Of a DNA stretch of 64,000 bases, positions 48,358 to 57,063 are shown piece by piece. Under the pieces are notes generated by a model. The model had not been told where the DNA came from, ran no database searches, and saw nothing but the letters and a program-made list of their open reading frames with translations. A program made the position numbers and the translations under genes. This DNA is from Vibrio pomeroyi (GTDB lineage: Bacteria > Pseudomonadota > Gammaproteobacteria > Enterobacterales > Vibrionaceae): contig NZ_AP025507.1 of assembly GCF_024347595.1 (NCBI RefSeq), forward strand, positions 1,550,001-1,614,000, read 5' to 3'. Position 1 is the first letter of the stretch. Each line of letters starts with the position of its first letter.

Positions 48358-48516
48358 CTAAACCAACTCAACAGGGAACGCTTCCCCATCAATTTTTGTT
48401 GGCCAGCCTAATAAGCCATATTCAGCAGCCAGTAAATGTGCACAACGGCTTGATACTCTGGTTTTAATCCAGTCGCCTATTCCACATACCTTGTATTCCA
48501 AAACGGCCATTTTCAT
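48358..48516 (-). CDS. small hypothetical protein, 52 aa
   Basis: ORF of 52 aa with a GGAGTAAG SD 6-13 bases before the ATG at 48516 and a bidirectional terminator directly after its stop. Sequence begins MKMAVLEYKVCGIGDWIKT and contains two Cys (CGIGDW and RCAHLL) and GLLGWPTKIDGEAFP. No signal or membrane segment. I do not recognise a family. The codon pattern looks natural and it fills the gap between the terminator and the Crp-like gene, so I think it is real. Confidence 0.6.
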   Translation of the reverse strand: MKMAVLEYKVCGIGDWIKTRVSSRCAHLLAAEYGLLGWPTKIDGEAFPVELV

Positions 48517-48707
48517 AACAACTTACTCCATTTAAATCTAAATTTATAAATACAGAGTGGAAGTTATAGAGATAGTGGATTCATGTATGTTCCAAAAGGA
48601 ACACAACACTGCAGTTTACCCATAAAGTTGTACATGTTCTGTTCTCAATCATCAAAGTAGGGATTACTTGAACAAAGTGATCGAGATAGCTGAGATGGGT
48701 TAGACGA

Positions 48708-49424
48708 CTAAGGCTTTATATCTTCGACGGGGTTTCGCATCATCAAGTTCATTGGCGAAATTCGTTCATAAAGCCCTTCGATATCCGAAATGAAGACCTT
48801 GCCTCTTTGAATGGTCACCAAACCCGCTTGTTCAATACCCTTCAGTACTTCATTTAACCTCGACCTTGAGATTCCGGTAATCGTGCTCAATTGAGTCTGT
48901 GACACATTAATACTGACCGTTGCACCCGTTATGTTCGTTTGACGAGCGGCAAGCTCTAAGAGCACATAAATCGTTTTCTGTTCTTTCTCGTGAATCGATG
49001 AGAGATAAGCCTGCATCCAAATAGATTGGGCTCGGGTTCCGCAATGAAGCAGCCATTTAAAGACCATGCATTGCTCCTCAGCCAGTTCTAATACCTTATC
49101 GGCTGGGAAAAGTATCATAGAGATGGGCTCAACCTCTTCTGCAACGGCAAATAGGTTGTATTCAGCGTGAATCGTTAAGGCACCCATCCAATCGCCCTTT
49201 CCGATGACCCCACCAGAAAGGCTCTTCATGTTCTCGGTTGAAAAGCAGATACCTGCAGAACCGCTGAGAATATAAAAAACACCTGGCAGGTTTTGAAACT
49301 TTTGCGTGATCTCAAGGCTGTGGATACCTGTTTTGAAAACAGCAATCTCAACTAAGCTATCGATCAACTCTTGTGGCAACTCACACGGCCACTGTATTTG
49401 TTCACTGATTGTTGGTTCTAGCAA
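48708..49424 (-). CDS. Crp/Fnr-family transcriptional regulator
   Basis: 238 aa from the TTG at 49424, chosen because AGGAGG stands nine bases before it; the frame is open to another TTG at 49457. cNMP-binding-like beta roll (FQNLPGVFYILSGSAGICFS, GGVIGKGDWMGAL), dimerisation helix, and a C-terminal winged helix (VSQTQLSTITGISRSRLNEVLKGIEQAGLV). No Fe-S Cys cluster as in Fnr; the cAMP-contact Glu/Arg/Ser set is not evident. Target genes unknown. Confidence 0.88.
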   Translation of the reverse strand: MLEPTISEQIQWPCELPQELIDSLVEIAVFKTGIHSLEITQKFQNLPGVFYILSGSAGICFSTENMKSLSGGVIGKGDWMGALTIHAEYNLFAVAEEVEPISMILFPADKVLELAEEQCMVFKWLLHCGTRAQSIWMQAYLSSIHEKEQKTIYVLLELAARQTNITGATVSINVSQTQLSTITGISRSRLNEVLKGIEQAGLVTIQRGKVFISDIEGLYERISPMNLMMRNPVEDIKP

Positions 49425-49603
49425 CGGTTTAATCCTCCTCCGACAATCGCTGTACAAGGTTAACGTTGTATACCCAGATCTTTAGAGATCTCCTTTAAAT
49501 GTAGTTCATCCTCTCGGAGGTAAGAGGTTTTTGTTTAAATAAAATCTTATATCTTAGTAGGTTAAGTCATTTACTTAGTTTGTGAATCGTGGGCAGGCGA
49601 AAC

Positions 49604-49627
49604 AAAAAAGACCAGCAATGGCTGGTC
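49604..49627 (-). terminator. terminator of add
   Basis: GACCAGC catt GCTGGTC followed by TTTTTTG on the minus strand, 26 bp after the add stop codon. Confidence 0.88.
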
Positions 49628-49652
49628 GTTTCTATTTTTTGTGAGGGATAGA

Positions 49653-50666
49653 TTAAAGATCACTGACTTGTTCAAGATACGCTTGAACGACATCTCGATA
49701 TTGCTGCTTCAATGACTCTTCGATAAAGCTCGCTTCGATGGCATTCAAAGTAAACTGCGCCAACTCTTGTTGCGTCATCTCATGAGCTTGGCTTACTGCG
49801 TTGAAGTTATCCGACATGTAGCCACCAAAGTAAGCCGGATCATCAGAGTTAATGGTGACAGCGACGCCCTTTCTCAACAGTTCGACAATGTTGTGCTCTT
49901 CCATAACATCAAACACTCGCAATTTGATGTTAGATAATGGACACACGGTCAGCGGCATTTTCGTCTCAATCAATTCGGCGATCAAAGCACCATCAGTCAT
50001 GCACTGCACACCATGATCGACACGACTCACGTTGAGCATCTCAATCGCATCGATGATGTTTTGAGCGGGCCCTTCTTCCCCAGCATGAGCCACAGTCAAA
50101 AAGCCTGCTTGTTTAGCCTGTTGGAATACGCGTTTAAACTTCTCTGGTGGGTGCCCTAGCTCTGAAGAATCGAGTCCAACGCCAATGATTTTATCTTGAT
50201 GCTTTAACACATCGGCGAACGTTTGAATCGCGCTCTCTTCAGATAGGTGACGCAAGAAACAGGCAATAATTTGAGAGGTAATACCCAGCTCTTTTTCTCC
50301 CTGTTCCAGTGCACGATGAATACCATTAATGACCGTGTCGAATGCAATACCACGATCGGTATGTGTCTGAGGATCAAAGAAGATTTCGGTGTGAATGACA
50401 TTATCAGCTTTACAGCGTTCTAAGTACGCCCATGTTAGGTCATAGAAGTCTTGTTCAGTGCGCAGCGCATCAGCACCTTGATAATAAATATCAAGAAACG
50501 ACTGCAAGTCATCAAATTCGTATGCGCGCCTTAACTGCTCTGGGGATGAATAAGGCAGGTCAATGCCGTTGCGTTGAGCCAGTTGGAAAAGTAACTCGGG
50601 TTCAAGTGAGCCTTCAATGTGTAAATGCAGCTCTACTTTTGGAAGCCCTTGAATAAATGCGTTCAT
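49653..50666 (-). CDS. add: adenosine/adenine deaminase
   Basis: 337 aa. Amidohydrolase fold with zinc ligands: HLHIEGS near the N-terminus, the VAHAGEEG His/Glu, VDHGVQ, and the late NSDDPAYFGG Asp pair. It hydrolyses adenosine or adenine to the hypoxanthine form plus ammonia in purine salvage. The HLHIEGSLEPE/S.ELGHPP pattern is closer to the bacterial adenine-deaminase-like subgroup than to mammalian ADA, so adenine may be the true substrate. Its 5' leader contains an adenine riboswitch, which supports control by adenine. AGGTGA precedes the ATG. Confidence 0.93.
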   Translation of the reverse strand: MNAFIQGLPKVELHLHIEGSLEPELLFQLAQRNGIDLPYSSPEQLRRAYEFDDLQSFLDIYYQGADALRTEQDFYDLTWAYLERCKADNVIHTEIFFDPQTHTDRGIAFDTVINGIHRALEQGEKELGITSQIIACFLRHLSEESAIQTFADVLKHQDKIIGVGLDSSELGHPPEKFKRVFQQAKQAGFLTVAHAGEEGPAQNIIDAIEMLNVSRVDHGVQCMTDGALIAELIETKMPLTVCPLSNIKLRVFDVMEEHNIVELLRKGVAVTINSDDPAYFGGYMSDNFNAVSQAHEMTQQELAQFTLNAIEASFIEESLKQQYRDVVQAYLEQVSDL

Positions 50667-50769
50667 ATTTCACCTACTATGGATTTTAGGTGTGCACTTA
50701 CTCTGAATAATAGACAGGATATTTTTGAACGCCATTACAAAGAGTAAGAACACAATCGTGATCTAAACC

Positions 50770-50836
50770 CTTCGTAATCAGCACTTTGCGGGAGCTGGTA
50801 GAGACCCCCAAACCATATCATTGGGGTTATACGAAG
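50770..50836 (-). promoter_or_regulatory. adenine riboswitch (purine class) controlling add
   Basis: Read on the minus strand the aptamer has P1 CTTCGTA/TACGAAG, then ATAACCCCAATGATATGG for P2 and its loop, the conserved TCTACC junction, P3 with a GCAAA loop, and GATTACGAAG at the 3' end. It lines up along its length with the V. vulnificus add riboswitch. The specificity base (position 74) is T, at plus-strand base 50777, which means adenine; guanine riboswitches have C. The leader then runs 103 bases to the add ATG. By analogy ligand binding would raise translation; the folding of the platform was not computed. Confidence 0.94.
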
Positions 50837-50985
50837 CAAACGGTTGCTACTATACACCGTTCAACAGAGATTTACAGGGTTCGACGGAGAATTACATCGC
50901 TCAGCTGGGATTTCACTAACCAATGACTCAATAAAGTCCTGAGGCGATAGACCCAATTTATTCAGAACAACATTCGACGCTTGGG

Positions 50986-51015
50986 TTGACAGGCTTTAGC
51001 TATTACCGCTATTTT
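50986..51015 (+). promoter_or_regulatory. sigma-70 promoter of the luxR-type gene
   Basis: Consensus TTGACA at 50986-50991, 18-bp spacer, TATTTT at 51010-51015. Its position rules out the TTG at 50986 as the real start of the gene. Confidence 0.6.
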
Positions 51016-51042
51016 TGTCTTAAACCCCTAATGACGGTCAAT

Positions 51043-51825
51043 ATGAAAGACAACCAATTTGATAGCTTTGAAGAGCTGCTCTCTCACCAAACCAACATTT
51101 TGACCGCTTGCCAACCCAAAGACTTCGACAGCACTTTTGCCTTGCTGGCAAGAGAAGCGCTTACTTGGTTTAAGCTCGACAGGCTCACCCTATTCCCAAA
51201 CTCTATGATTCTTTTGGACACAGGTAAGAGCATTTCAGTGTCTAAAACAGATACCCCACCGCTTGAAATGGAACGCTTTCTAAAAGGTAACTATCTTGAT
51301 TACCTTAAGCTTTTACGTTCAAAAGAGTGTTGGCAATTGTTCCCAGAAGAGACACTTAAGAACCACAAGCTCGACCCGTTACGTGTACTTTATGAAGAAG
51401 GTGCACATTGGCACGGCATTGTGAGCCTTTCGTTATTTGGACAACAATGGGGCGCTATCGGCTTCTCACGTTTCAACCGCTACGATACACCCATTGAAGC
51501 GGCAGATATGAAGCGCATCAAATTGCTCAGTGATATTTGGCTCTGCTTTTGGCAGCATTCTAAAATGACACGCAGTGTCACCAGCGATGAAGAAAACAAC
51601 ATCAATGAAAGTGAAAAACTGCTGTTACTGACCAAAAAGCAATGTACTGTTCTGACTCAACTGGCCCAAGGCTATACAGCAAAACAATGTGCGGAGATTC
51701 TGTTTCTGAGCCCAAGAACCATTGAATCACACAAATACCGCATGTTAGACATTCTCGAACTCGATAATCACACTGAGTTGATTCAATTTGCGCTACGCAA
51801 TGGTTTTGGGATCGACAATAAATAA
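51043..51825 (+). CDS. LuxR-type (GerE-domain) transcriptional regulator
   Basis: About 260 aa from the ATG at 51043 (51031 is the alternative; the frame is open to 50986 but that codon is part of the -35 box). N-terminal GAF-like or autoinducer-binding-like region without recognised acyl-HSL residues (FALLAREALTWFKLDRLTLFPNSM). C-terminal LuxR helix-turn-helix: LTKKQCTVLTQLAQGYTAKQ, FLSPRTIESHKYRMLDIL. Target and ligand unknown. Divergent from add. Confidence 0.85.
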   Translation: MKDNQFDSFEELLSHQTNILTACQPKDFDSTFALLAREALTWFKLDRLTLFPNSMILLDTGKSISVSKTDTPPLEMERFLKGNYLDYLKLLRSKECWQLFPEETLKNHKLDPLRVLYEEGAHWHGIVSLSLFGQQWGAIGFSRFNRYDTPIEAADMKRIKLLSDIWLCFWQHSKMTRSVTSDEENNINESEKLLLLTKKQCTVLTQLAQGYTAKQCAEILFLSPRTIESHKYRMLDILELDNHTELIQFALRNGFGIDNK

Positions 51826-51884
51826 GCCTGTCATCAAAAGCAGGCCTGTCATCCAACGAGCCTTCCCGAGCAATAAACGCCACA

Positions 51885-51932
51885 GATAACATAAAGCCCT
51901 AAACCATGAACAGTTTCGGGCTTTATGTTATC
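51885..51932. terminator. bidirectional hairpin between luxR-type and GNAT genes
   Basis: GATAACATAAAGCCC / GGGCTTTATGTTATC, 15-bp perfect arms, 18-base spacer with extra pairing. Lies between convergent stops at 51825 and 51974. Confidence 0.75.
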
Positions 51933-51973
51933 GCTATTGTATTCGCCATTTCAAATCAGACGAGTCACTAATA

Positions 51974-52468
51974 TCAAAGGTAATCAGGTCTGATTCTCGA
52001 CATCAGCAACATATCAATGTACTTGCCATTTTTGAATGTACTCAATCGCTTAGTCCCCTCTAACTGAAAGCCAGCGCGTTCGTACAAAGCAATCGCACCG
52101 TGATTATCGGCATGCACTTCTAATTCAAGTCGAACGAGGTTAAGCCAGTTATCGGCCTGATTGATCGCTTCTTGCATTAACGCCTTACCTACCCCTTGAC
52201 CGTGGTTGTCTGGGTGAATCGCAATCCCGAGACCAGCACAGTGTCTGTCTCGAACCTTGGTCGTCATAAATAAGGTAATGTGCCCGACGACTTTACCTGA
52301 GACTTCAGCGACTAAAGTGAAATGGTCTAAGTGACCAAACAGTCGCTCCACTTGATCAGAGCTGAGGAAAGGCTTTTGTGAGGTGTTTTCTGATACTGAT
52401 GGATAGCGATAAATATCAAAAATATCTTTATTGTCTGTGAGTTCTAGATGTCTAATTTGTATTTCCAA
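51974..52468 (-). CDS. GNAT N-acetyltransferase (YhhY-like)
   Basis: 164 aa starting at TTG 52468 with AAGGAAG six bases ahead; no ATG start is available nearby. GNAT acetyl-CoA site is seen in LGIAIHPDNHGQGVGKALMQ (motif A) and HGAIALYERAGFQLEGT (motif B). Pattern and length resemble E. coli YhhY, an amino-acid/peptide acetylase. Substrate not assignable. Confidence 0.85.
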   Translation of the reverse strand: MEIQIRHLELTDNKDIFDIYRYPSVSENTSQKPFLSSDQVERLFGHLDHFTLVAEVSGKVVGHITLFMTTKVRDRHCAGLGIAIHPDNHGQGVGKALMQEAINQADNWLNLVRLELEVHADNHGAIALYERAGFQLEGTKRLSTFKNGKYIDMLLMSRIRPDYL

Positions 52469-52629
52469 AGCGCTTCCTTACTATCTGATCTTTTTAACTG
52501 AACGACTTTCATACTACGGATAGCAACGAGCACCTACAACCTTAAAGGTTATAAGTGCTCGAAATAATTAAACAGATAATAAACTCAACGAAATCTTAGC
52601 GTTATACAGCGCTTCGGAATATCTAACTC

Positions 52630-53622
52630 TTAGAACTTATAGTCGACACCGACGCTCGCGAGTACCTGTTCAGAGTTATAGAAGTCGATATTGGAATCAA
52701 TCGTTCTTAGACCCAGTAAGGTGATAAACGACCAATCTTCATAGCCCATCAATCCGCCAAATTCATACGCTAAGAAGGCACCGTATTCGTTCTCTTCACG
52801 CGTTTTTCCATAAATAGGATTCGCTTCATCATACTGACGATCACTGGCATCCAATGTGACAACAAAGCCATGACGGCCAATTCTCTTCGCATAATTCAAT
52901 TCGATACCGTAGCTATCAAAGCTGAGTGCACCGCCTTCCGCATCTGAATTGAAATACACCATAGAAGGTACTAGCAAGCCGGATTGGTTTGGCAATATAA
53001 AGCGATAACCTGCTTTAGCGTACAGATAGCTTCTTTCCCTATCTAACAGCGCTGCGTCTTGTGCCGCTATGGGTTGAGTACCTAAAGTGCCCGATAATTC
53101 ATCATCAACATCAGATTCACCAATCGCGAAATCCGTTTGAAAGGCCGTTCCGCCAATGTTGGTCAGTTGTAGTCGTCCTACATTACCTTTCACATCGGTT
53201 TCGTTTCGATTGACACCAACGGCGTAAGGATCCGACCAAGCCTTACCAGAGATAAGCGTTGGCAACACAGAGACATCTAAGATGGTGCCGCCAGAGAGTT
53301 GATGTCTGTAACCAATCTCAAACGCTATGGTACCGGTGGCGATATCCTCTCGGGTAGTACCGGCATAAACTTGGTGAGTTAAAGATTCACCAAAGGTGTA
53401 TTGAACGGTTCCAAGAAAGCCAAGTAAGCCTTGGTTTTCACTGTCTCCTTCCATGGTATTGGTTGCTTGATTCGAGTTTTGCTCGGTACTCAGATTACTG
53501 CTGTCTGAATAGAAACCGGCCAAAACACTGAAGTTACCGCTGAAACCTTCACTTGGAGCAAGGCCACTATAAGCAGGCATTGAAGCAAATGCCGAAAACA
53601 CAACTGGTAAAACAAACCTCAT
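52630..53622 (-). CDS. DUF2860 outer-membrane protein
   Basis: 330 aa from the ATG at 53622 (a GTG nine codons upstream also open, no signal). Signal peptide ends near SMPAYSG, followed by EGFSGNFSVLAGFYSDSSNLST, the start of Vibrio DUF2860 proteins. Amphipathic strands throughout; ends VGVDYKF, a C-terminal aromatic barrel signature. Outer-membrane barrel of unknown function. Confidence 0.8.
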   Translation of the reverse strand: MRFVLPVVFSAFASMPAYSGLAPSEGFSGNFSVLAGFYSDSSNLSTEQNSNQATNTMEGDSENQGLLGFLGTVQYTFGESLTHQVYAGTTREDIATGTIAFEIGYRHQLSGGTILDVSVLPTLISGKAWSDPYAVGVNRNETDVKGNVGRLQLTNIGGTAFQTDFAIGESDVDDELSGTLGTQPIAAQDAALLDRERSYLYAKAGYRFILPNQSGLLVPSMVYFNSDAEGGALSFDSYGIELNYAKRIGRHGFVVTLDASDRQYDEANPIYGKTREENEYGAFLAYEFGGLMGYEDWSFITLLGLRTIDSNIDFYNSEQVLASVGVDYKF

Positions 53623-53825
53623 ATTCACATCCGTTATTTGAATAATCACCCACTAACTATAAGTATCAAAATGGAATTATAACAAGTATTTAACGTGTAT
53701 TTTTTATCCATCTGATGACTTTGGCTACTGAAGTAAGTGTCACCAAGGTGCAATAAGTTGATCTATCGCTTTTAGGCTTTCGTAATACCTCTCGGAAATA
53801 ACAGACAAACTCAAAGGACTACAAT

Positions 53826-54323
53826 ATGTTTAATCATTTAAGCAAGACTCTGTCAGTATTGGTTGCAACGCTTCTTTTCACAGTTTTTGCGCATGCAAAT
53901 CATCATGGTATGAAGAAAGACATCGTTGATGTAGCAGCAGAAAACGGCTCGTTCACCACACTCGTTGCAGCGGTAAAAGCAGCAGGCTTAGTGGATACAT
54001 TGAAAGGCGACGGACCATTTACCGTATTTGCCCCAACCGATGAGGCTTTTGCAGCATTGCCAGAGGGAACGGTCGACATGCTGTTGAAACCAGAGCATAA
54101 AGACAAGCTCGTCGCAGTACTGACTTATCATGTCGTACCTGGGAAAATTATGGCGGCTGAAGTCATGAAACTGAACAGTGCAGTCACAGTCCAAGGTGAA
54201 GCTGTAATGGTGGGGATTGATCATGGCAGTGTGATGATCAACAAAGCCAAAGTCGTGATGCCAGACGTTGAAGCAAGCAATGGTGTCATCCATGTGATTG
54301 ATGCGGTCCTACTACCAAAATAA
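53826..54323 (+). CDS. secreted fasciclin (FAS1) domain protein
   Basis: 165 aa, signal peptide ending near VFAHAN, single FAS1 domain: [69 protein letters not shown]. Both conserved H-box regions are present. Such domains mediate adhesion or surface interaction. AAAGGAC precedes the ATG. Divergent from the DUF2860 gene. Confidence 0.93.
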   Translation: MFNHLSKTLSVLVATLLFTVFAHANHHGMKKDIVDVAAENGSFTTLVAAVKAAGLVDTLKGDGPFTVFAPTDEAFAALPEGTVDMLLKPEHKDKLVAVLTYHVVPGKIMAAEVMKLNSAVTVQGEAVMVGIDHGSVMINKAKVVMPDVEASNGVIHVIDAVLLPK

Positions 54324-54363
54324 TTAATGGTTAAAGTTGGTAATAAGCCTTCAGAAATTCTTT

Positions 54364-54393
54364 AAAGGGTGTGACTTATTCACACCCTTTTCG
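54364..54393 (+). terminator. terminator of the fasciclin gene
   Basis: AAAGGGTGTG acttatt CACACCCTTTT, 10-bp perfect stem, 40 bp after the stop. Confidence 0.85.
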
Positions 54394-54452
54394 TATTTAG
54401 AGCCAACTGAGTTTCGTCATCAAAGAGTGTGAGCTTACTTTTACGAATACAG

Positions 54453-54749
54453 TTAGACAAAAAAGCGCCCGAATATCAAAAAAGCCGCCATCGATACGAC
54501 CTTGGTAAACACCACTACCCAAATACAGTCACCAATACTCGCGTGCGTTGCCTTCCCGAGAAGGAATACGAAAAGGATCAGCCCTAGAGCCCAGCCTACA
54601 GTTGGAATCAACGACACTAGAGCAACGATAACAGCGATGGTCAGAAGGGATTTAAAATCGGCAACAACAAAAGACATTTTCGAGGCAACGTACATACAAC
54701 ATGCCGTGATTAAAGCATCCATTACAAACGCCAAAGCTTCTATTCCCAC
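54453..54749 (-). CDS. small membrane protein, 98 aa
   Basis: Three hydrophobic segments (about 1-25, 33-70, 75-98) with a GTG start at 54749 and GAGGAA nine bases upstream. Not recognised; no known motif. The composition (Val/Ile/Ala/Leu with few charged residues) and SD support a real inner-membrane protein. Confidence 0.6.
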   Translation of the reverse strand: MGIEALAFVMDALITACCMYVASKMSFVVADFKSLLTIAVIVALVSLIPTVGWALGLILFVFLLGKATHASIGDCIWVVVFTKVVSMAAFLIFGRFFV

Positions 54750-54946
54750 TTGGATTCCTCAATTAAACTAAATCAGCCTGCATACTATATACAACCCAGA
54801 AAAAGTTCTTAAGAATATGGTAAAAAAGCCACCAACAAATGTCGCAAATTTGAGAATTATGAGAAATAAAAACCGGTCATTCATGTCGGTTATTTCTTAT
54901 GTTTTTCAAAGCCTTTGGTTAATGTTTTGGGACGAGCTGCATTCGT

Positions 54947-55147
54947 TTATTGATAGGAATCGGAGACATCTTTGTCTTCTCGACTGATACACAGCAGATA
55001 CAGATTGATAACGACAGAAAAAAAAGAAATAACGACGACAGAGATCGGGAATAGCCCTTCGAAGCCGAACTTCAAAGCCAATACCCCTGCCGCCAATGAA
55101 AGAGAAGAAACTAAGACGAGGATTTTATTACTAAGTACAATATTCAT
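54947..55147 (-). CDS. small membrane protein, 66 aa
   Basis: ATG at 55147 with GGAG eight bases ahead; a GTG three codons earlier is covered by that SD. Two TM segments (SNKILVLVSSLSLAAGVLAL and FPISVVVISFFSVVINLYLLC) and a short acidic tail. Not recognised. The opposite frame at 54972-55184 is a shadow. Confidence 0.5.
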   Translation of the reverse strand: MNIVLSNKILVLVSSLSLAAGVLALKFGFEGLFPISVVVISFFSVVINLYLLCISREDKDVSDSYQ

Positions 55148-55240
55148 GAGCCACACTCCATGTAGTCTTATTAGTTTAGATTAGACCAATAAAGATGCAC
55201 ATAACTCGAAGTCGCCGACACTATTGATGGTTAGCTCAAG

Positions 55241-55708
55241 CTATTGAACCACTTTCTCCATCACGTAGTTTGTCAGTTTTACGCCTCGCATATCGACTTC
55301 TTGCTCATTCACAACCTTGAAGCCAAGGTGTTCATAGAAAGGTCGGGCGGTAATACTCACCTCTGAGAAGTATCGAGAAACACCGCGCACTCTTCCAACT
55401 GAAAATACGTGCTCCATCAAAGCTCTTCCTACGCCTTTGCCTTGATATTCATGATGACAGAAAAAATGGTCAATCAGTCCACTCGGTTGAAGGTCAGTAT
55501 ACCCAACAACGCGCCCGTCTAATTCGGCCACAAAGGGCTGTATGCGACGAAGACATTTCTCCCACAGTTCCGAATCAAAGTCACTTGGCGCCCAAGCTTC
55601 GACTTGTTCTTGAGAGTAATCGCGAACGTTAATGTTACGAACGGTATGAAAATAGATCTCCCATAGCGCTTTGCTATCACTAGGTTGGTAATTTCTAATT
55701 CTAACCAC
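55241..55708 (-). CDS. GNAT N-acetyltransferase
   Basis: 155 aa, GTG start at 55708 with GAGGAG seven bases upstream. GNAT motif A HHEYQGKGVGRALMEHVF (two-residue shorter than usual) and motif B SITARPFYEHLGFKVV. PSGLIDHFFCHHEYQGKG matches the YafP-like group, often next to small-molecule resistance genes. Substrate unknown. Confidence 0.85.
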   Translation of the reverse strand: MVRIRNYQPSDSKALWEIYFHTVRNINVRDYSQEQVEAWAPSDFDSELWEKCLRRIQPFVAELDGRVVGYTDLQPSGLIDHFFCHHEYQGKGVGRALMEHVFSVGRVRGVSRYFSEVSITARPFYEHLGFKVVNEQEVDMRGVKLTNYVMEKVVQ

Positions 55709-55790
55709 GACATACTCCTCTCATGTCTTTAGTATTTTAAATGCATTTACGTATCGAACTGAATTGGTCATTGATAAGCGAATATCGAGG

Positions 55791-56009
55791 CTATACCACT
55801 CTTGTCACTGATGGATATTTTTCAGAGGCAAACTCATGGTAAATATCCGCCAAATAACGCGCGAGCTCTTCCTCAGCTAAGTCTGATGGGATCACCACAT
55901 CATAAACTCGAGAGTGCATCGACGTATCTGATTCACGATATAGTAACCACTCTTCGCCTTTGCGTTGTATCAACATACTTTGATGGAAGACCTGAAATTT
56001 TAAAAACAT
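55791..56009 (-). CDS. hypothetical protein, 72 aa
   Basis: ATG at 56009 with AAGGA seven bases upstream (a TTG at 56027 is possible). Sequence is FLKFQVFHQSMLIQRKGEEW, then VYDVVIPSDLAEEELARYLADIYHEFA. Soluble, acidic helix at the end, no signal. I do not recognise it with certainty. It lies between the GNAT and cupin genes in the same direction, with gaps of 80 bp or less. Confidence 0.65.
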   Translation of the reverse strand: MFLKFQVFHQSMLIQRKGEEWLLYRESDTSMHSRVYDVVIPSDLAEEELARYLADIYHEFASEKYPSVTRVV

Positions 56010-56076
56010 GCGTGTTCCTTTGGCCAAAAAGATACATAGCTAGACAGCTAAATAGATTACTGCCTACGTTCACTAA

Positions 56077-56391
56077 CTAACGATAAAATACAGCCAGCCA
56101 GATGGTAACAGCGTCTTTATCGGTTCCTTGAACCTTGTGCTTGTCTCTTGCAGCGATGTTGATGTAATCCCCTTTAGACAAGGTAACAACACGTCCATCT
56201 TCAAACTCAATCACACCTTGTCCTTCGATCACCATCACCCACTCATGTTCGTCTTGGTCATACCAACCTTCTTCTGGGGAGCTGTGTCCATGTGACAGAA
56301 TGCGCTCAATTCGAACATTGTCATTACTAATGAGCTCTGTGAACACCTCATTGGGTAACGATGAAGGGATATCAGCGTGGATATTGGGCAT
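56077..56391 (-). CDS. cupin-domain protein
   Basis: 104 aa, a single cupin barrel with metal-binding motif 1 HGHSSPEEGWYDQDEHEWVMVIEGQG (seen as HSSPEEGWYDQDEHEW and VIEGQG) and motif 2 LSKGDYINIAARDKHKV. Cytoplasmic. The family includes small-molecule isomerases and dioxygenases and metal sensors; nothing shows which. GAGGAG nine bases before the ATG. Confidence 0.85.
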   Translation of the reverse strand: MPNIHADIPSSLPNEVFTELISNDNVRIERILSHGHSSPEEGWYDQDEHEWVMVIEGQGVIEFEDGRVVTLSKGDYINIAARDKHKVQGTDKDAVTIWLAVFYR

Positions 56392-56457
56392 CGAGCTCTC
56401 CTCGTTCTTTAATCATTGTCATGCGGTGGGTTTACTGCATTACAGCAGGCTCAAACT

Positions 56458-56961
56458 CTAAGCTATCGCATTCTTTTTGAAGTAAAATCGGTAATAGCCG
56501 ACCAAGTTACTGCAAATAAACAGGGCTTCCATGACCACCGCCGTTGGAGAGCCAACCAGATAGTTATGAATCAACCAAAAGCTAGTTCCGATGATCATTA
56601 GCTCTCTTAATCGACGGTCATCCTTATTAAACGCAGCAAAGGTTTGAAACACAGAAGCAAAGCAACTCAGTATGCTGGTCAGCCCAGAGTATGTGACTGC
56701 TGTCGCCACCACAGACATCGAACAGAACAAATACTTAAACTTGGACGAGGTAGAAAACACACTCGTCAAATAACGAATCGTGGCAATCGTCATTAAGCTT
56801 GCCGCCGTCCACTGCTCCAATAGAATAAAGTGACTTGAAATAAGCACGCCCGCAAAGAACAAACACGTGACGATTTTCTTCCTTTCCTTGAACTGGAATG
56901 ACAGAAGATCAAAGCAAATCGCAATGGCGACTAAGACTTGAGATAGATAAAACGCTGACAC
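56458..56961 (-). CDS. YgjV-family inner-membrane protein
   Basis: 167 aa from the GTG at 56961 (AAGGA six bases ahead; a TTG at 57006 adds 15 residues). Five or six hydrophobic segments. The pattern FYLSQVLVAIAICFDLLSFQFK, HFILLEQWTAASLMTIATIRY, TYSGLTSILSCFASVFQTFA, LIHNYLVGSPTAVVMEALFI is that of YgjV (YgjV/Imp family). Function unknown; inner-membrane protein. Confidence 0.8.
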   Translation of the reverse strand: MSAFYLSQVLVAIAICFDLLSFQFKERKKIVTCLFFAGVLISSHFILLEQWTAASLMTIATIRYLTSVFSTSSKFKYLFCSMSVVATAVTYSGLTSILSCFASVFQTFAAFNKDDRRLRELMIIGTSFWLIHNYLVGSPTAVVMEALFICSNLVGYYRFYFKKNAIA

Positions 56962-57063
56962 AGTGATTCCTTCAATAATAACTAACGCCCTAACGGCCTC
57001 GTTCAAACATCAATAATCGAACGAGCGCGCTGATGAGCTCAAACAGCTACAGCCAATAACACC

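Larger units (their letters stand above)
50667..51042. other. 376-bp divergent region of add and luxR-type gene
   Basis: Contains, from left to right, the add leader with its riboswitch expression platform (50667-50769), the aptamer (50770-50836), an unannotated stretch to 50985 presumably holding the add promoter, and the promoter of the luxR-type gene. Confidence 0.7.

Noticed and set aside
49470..49530. Hairpins (AGATCT/AGATCT and CCTCT/AGAGG) upstream of the Crp-like gene
   Set aside because: Short stems with no consistent placement relative to either gene end; could be chance.
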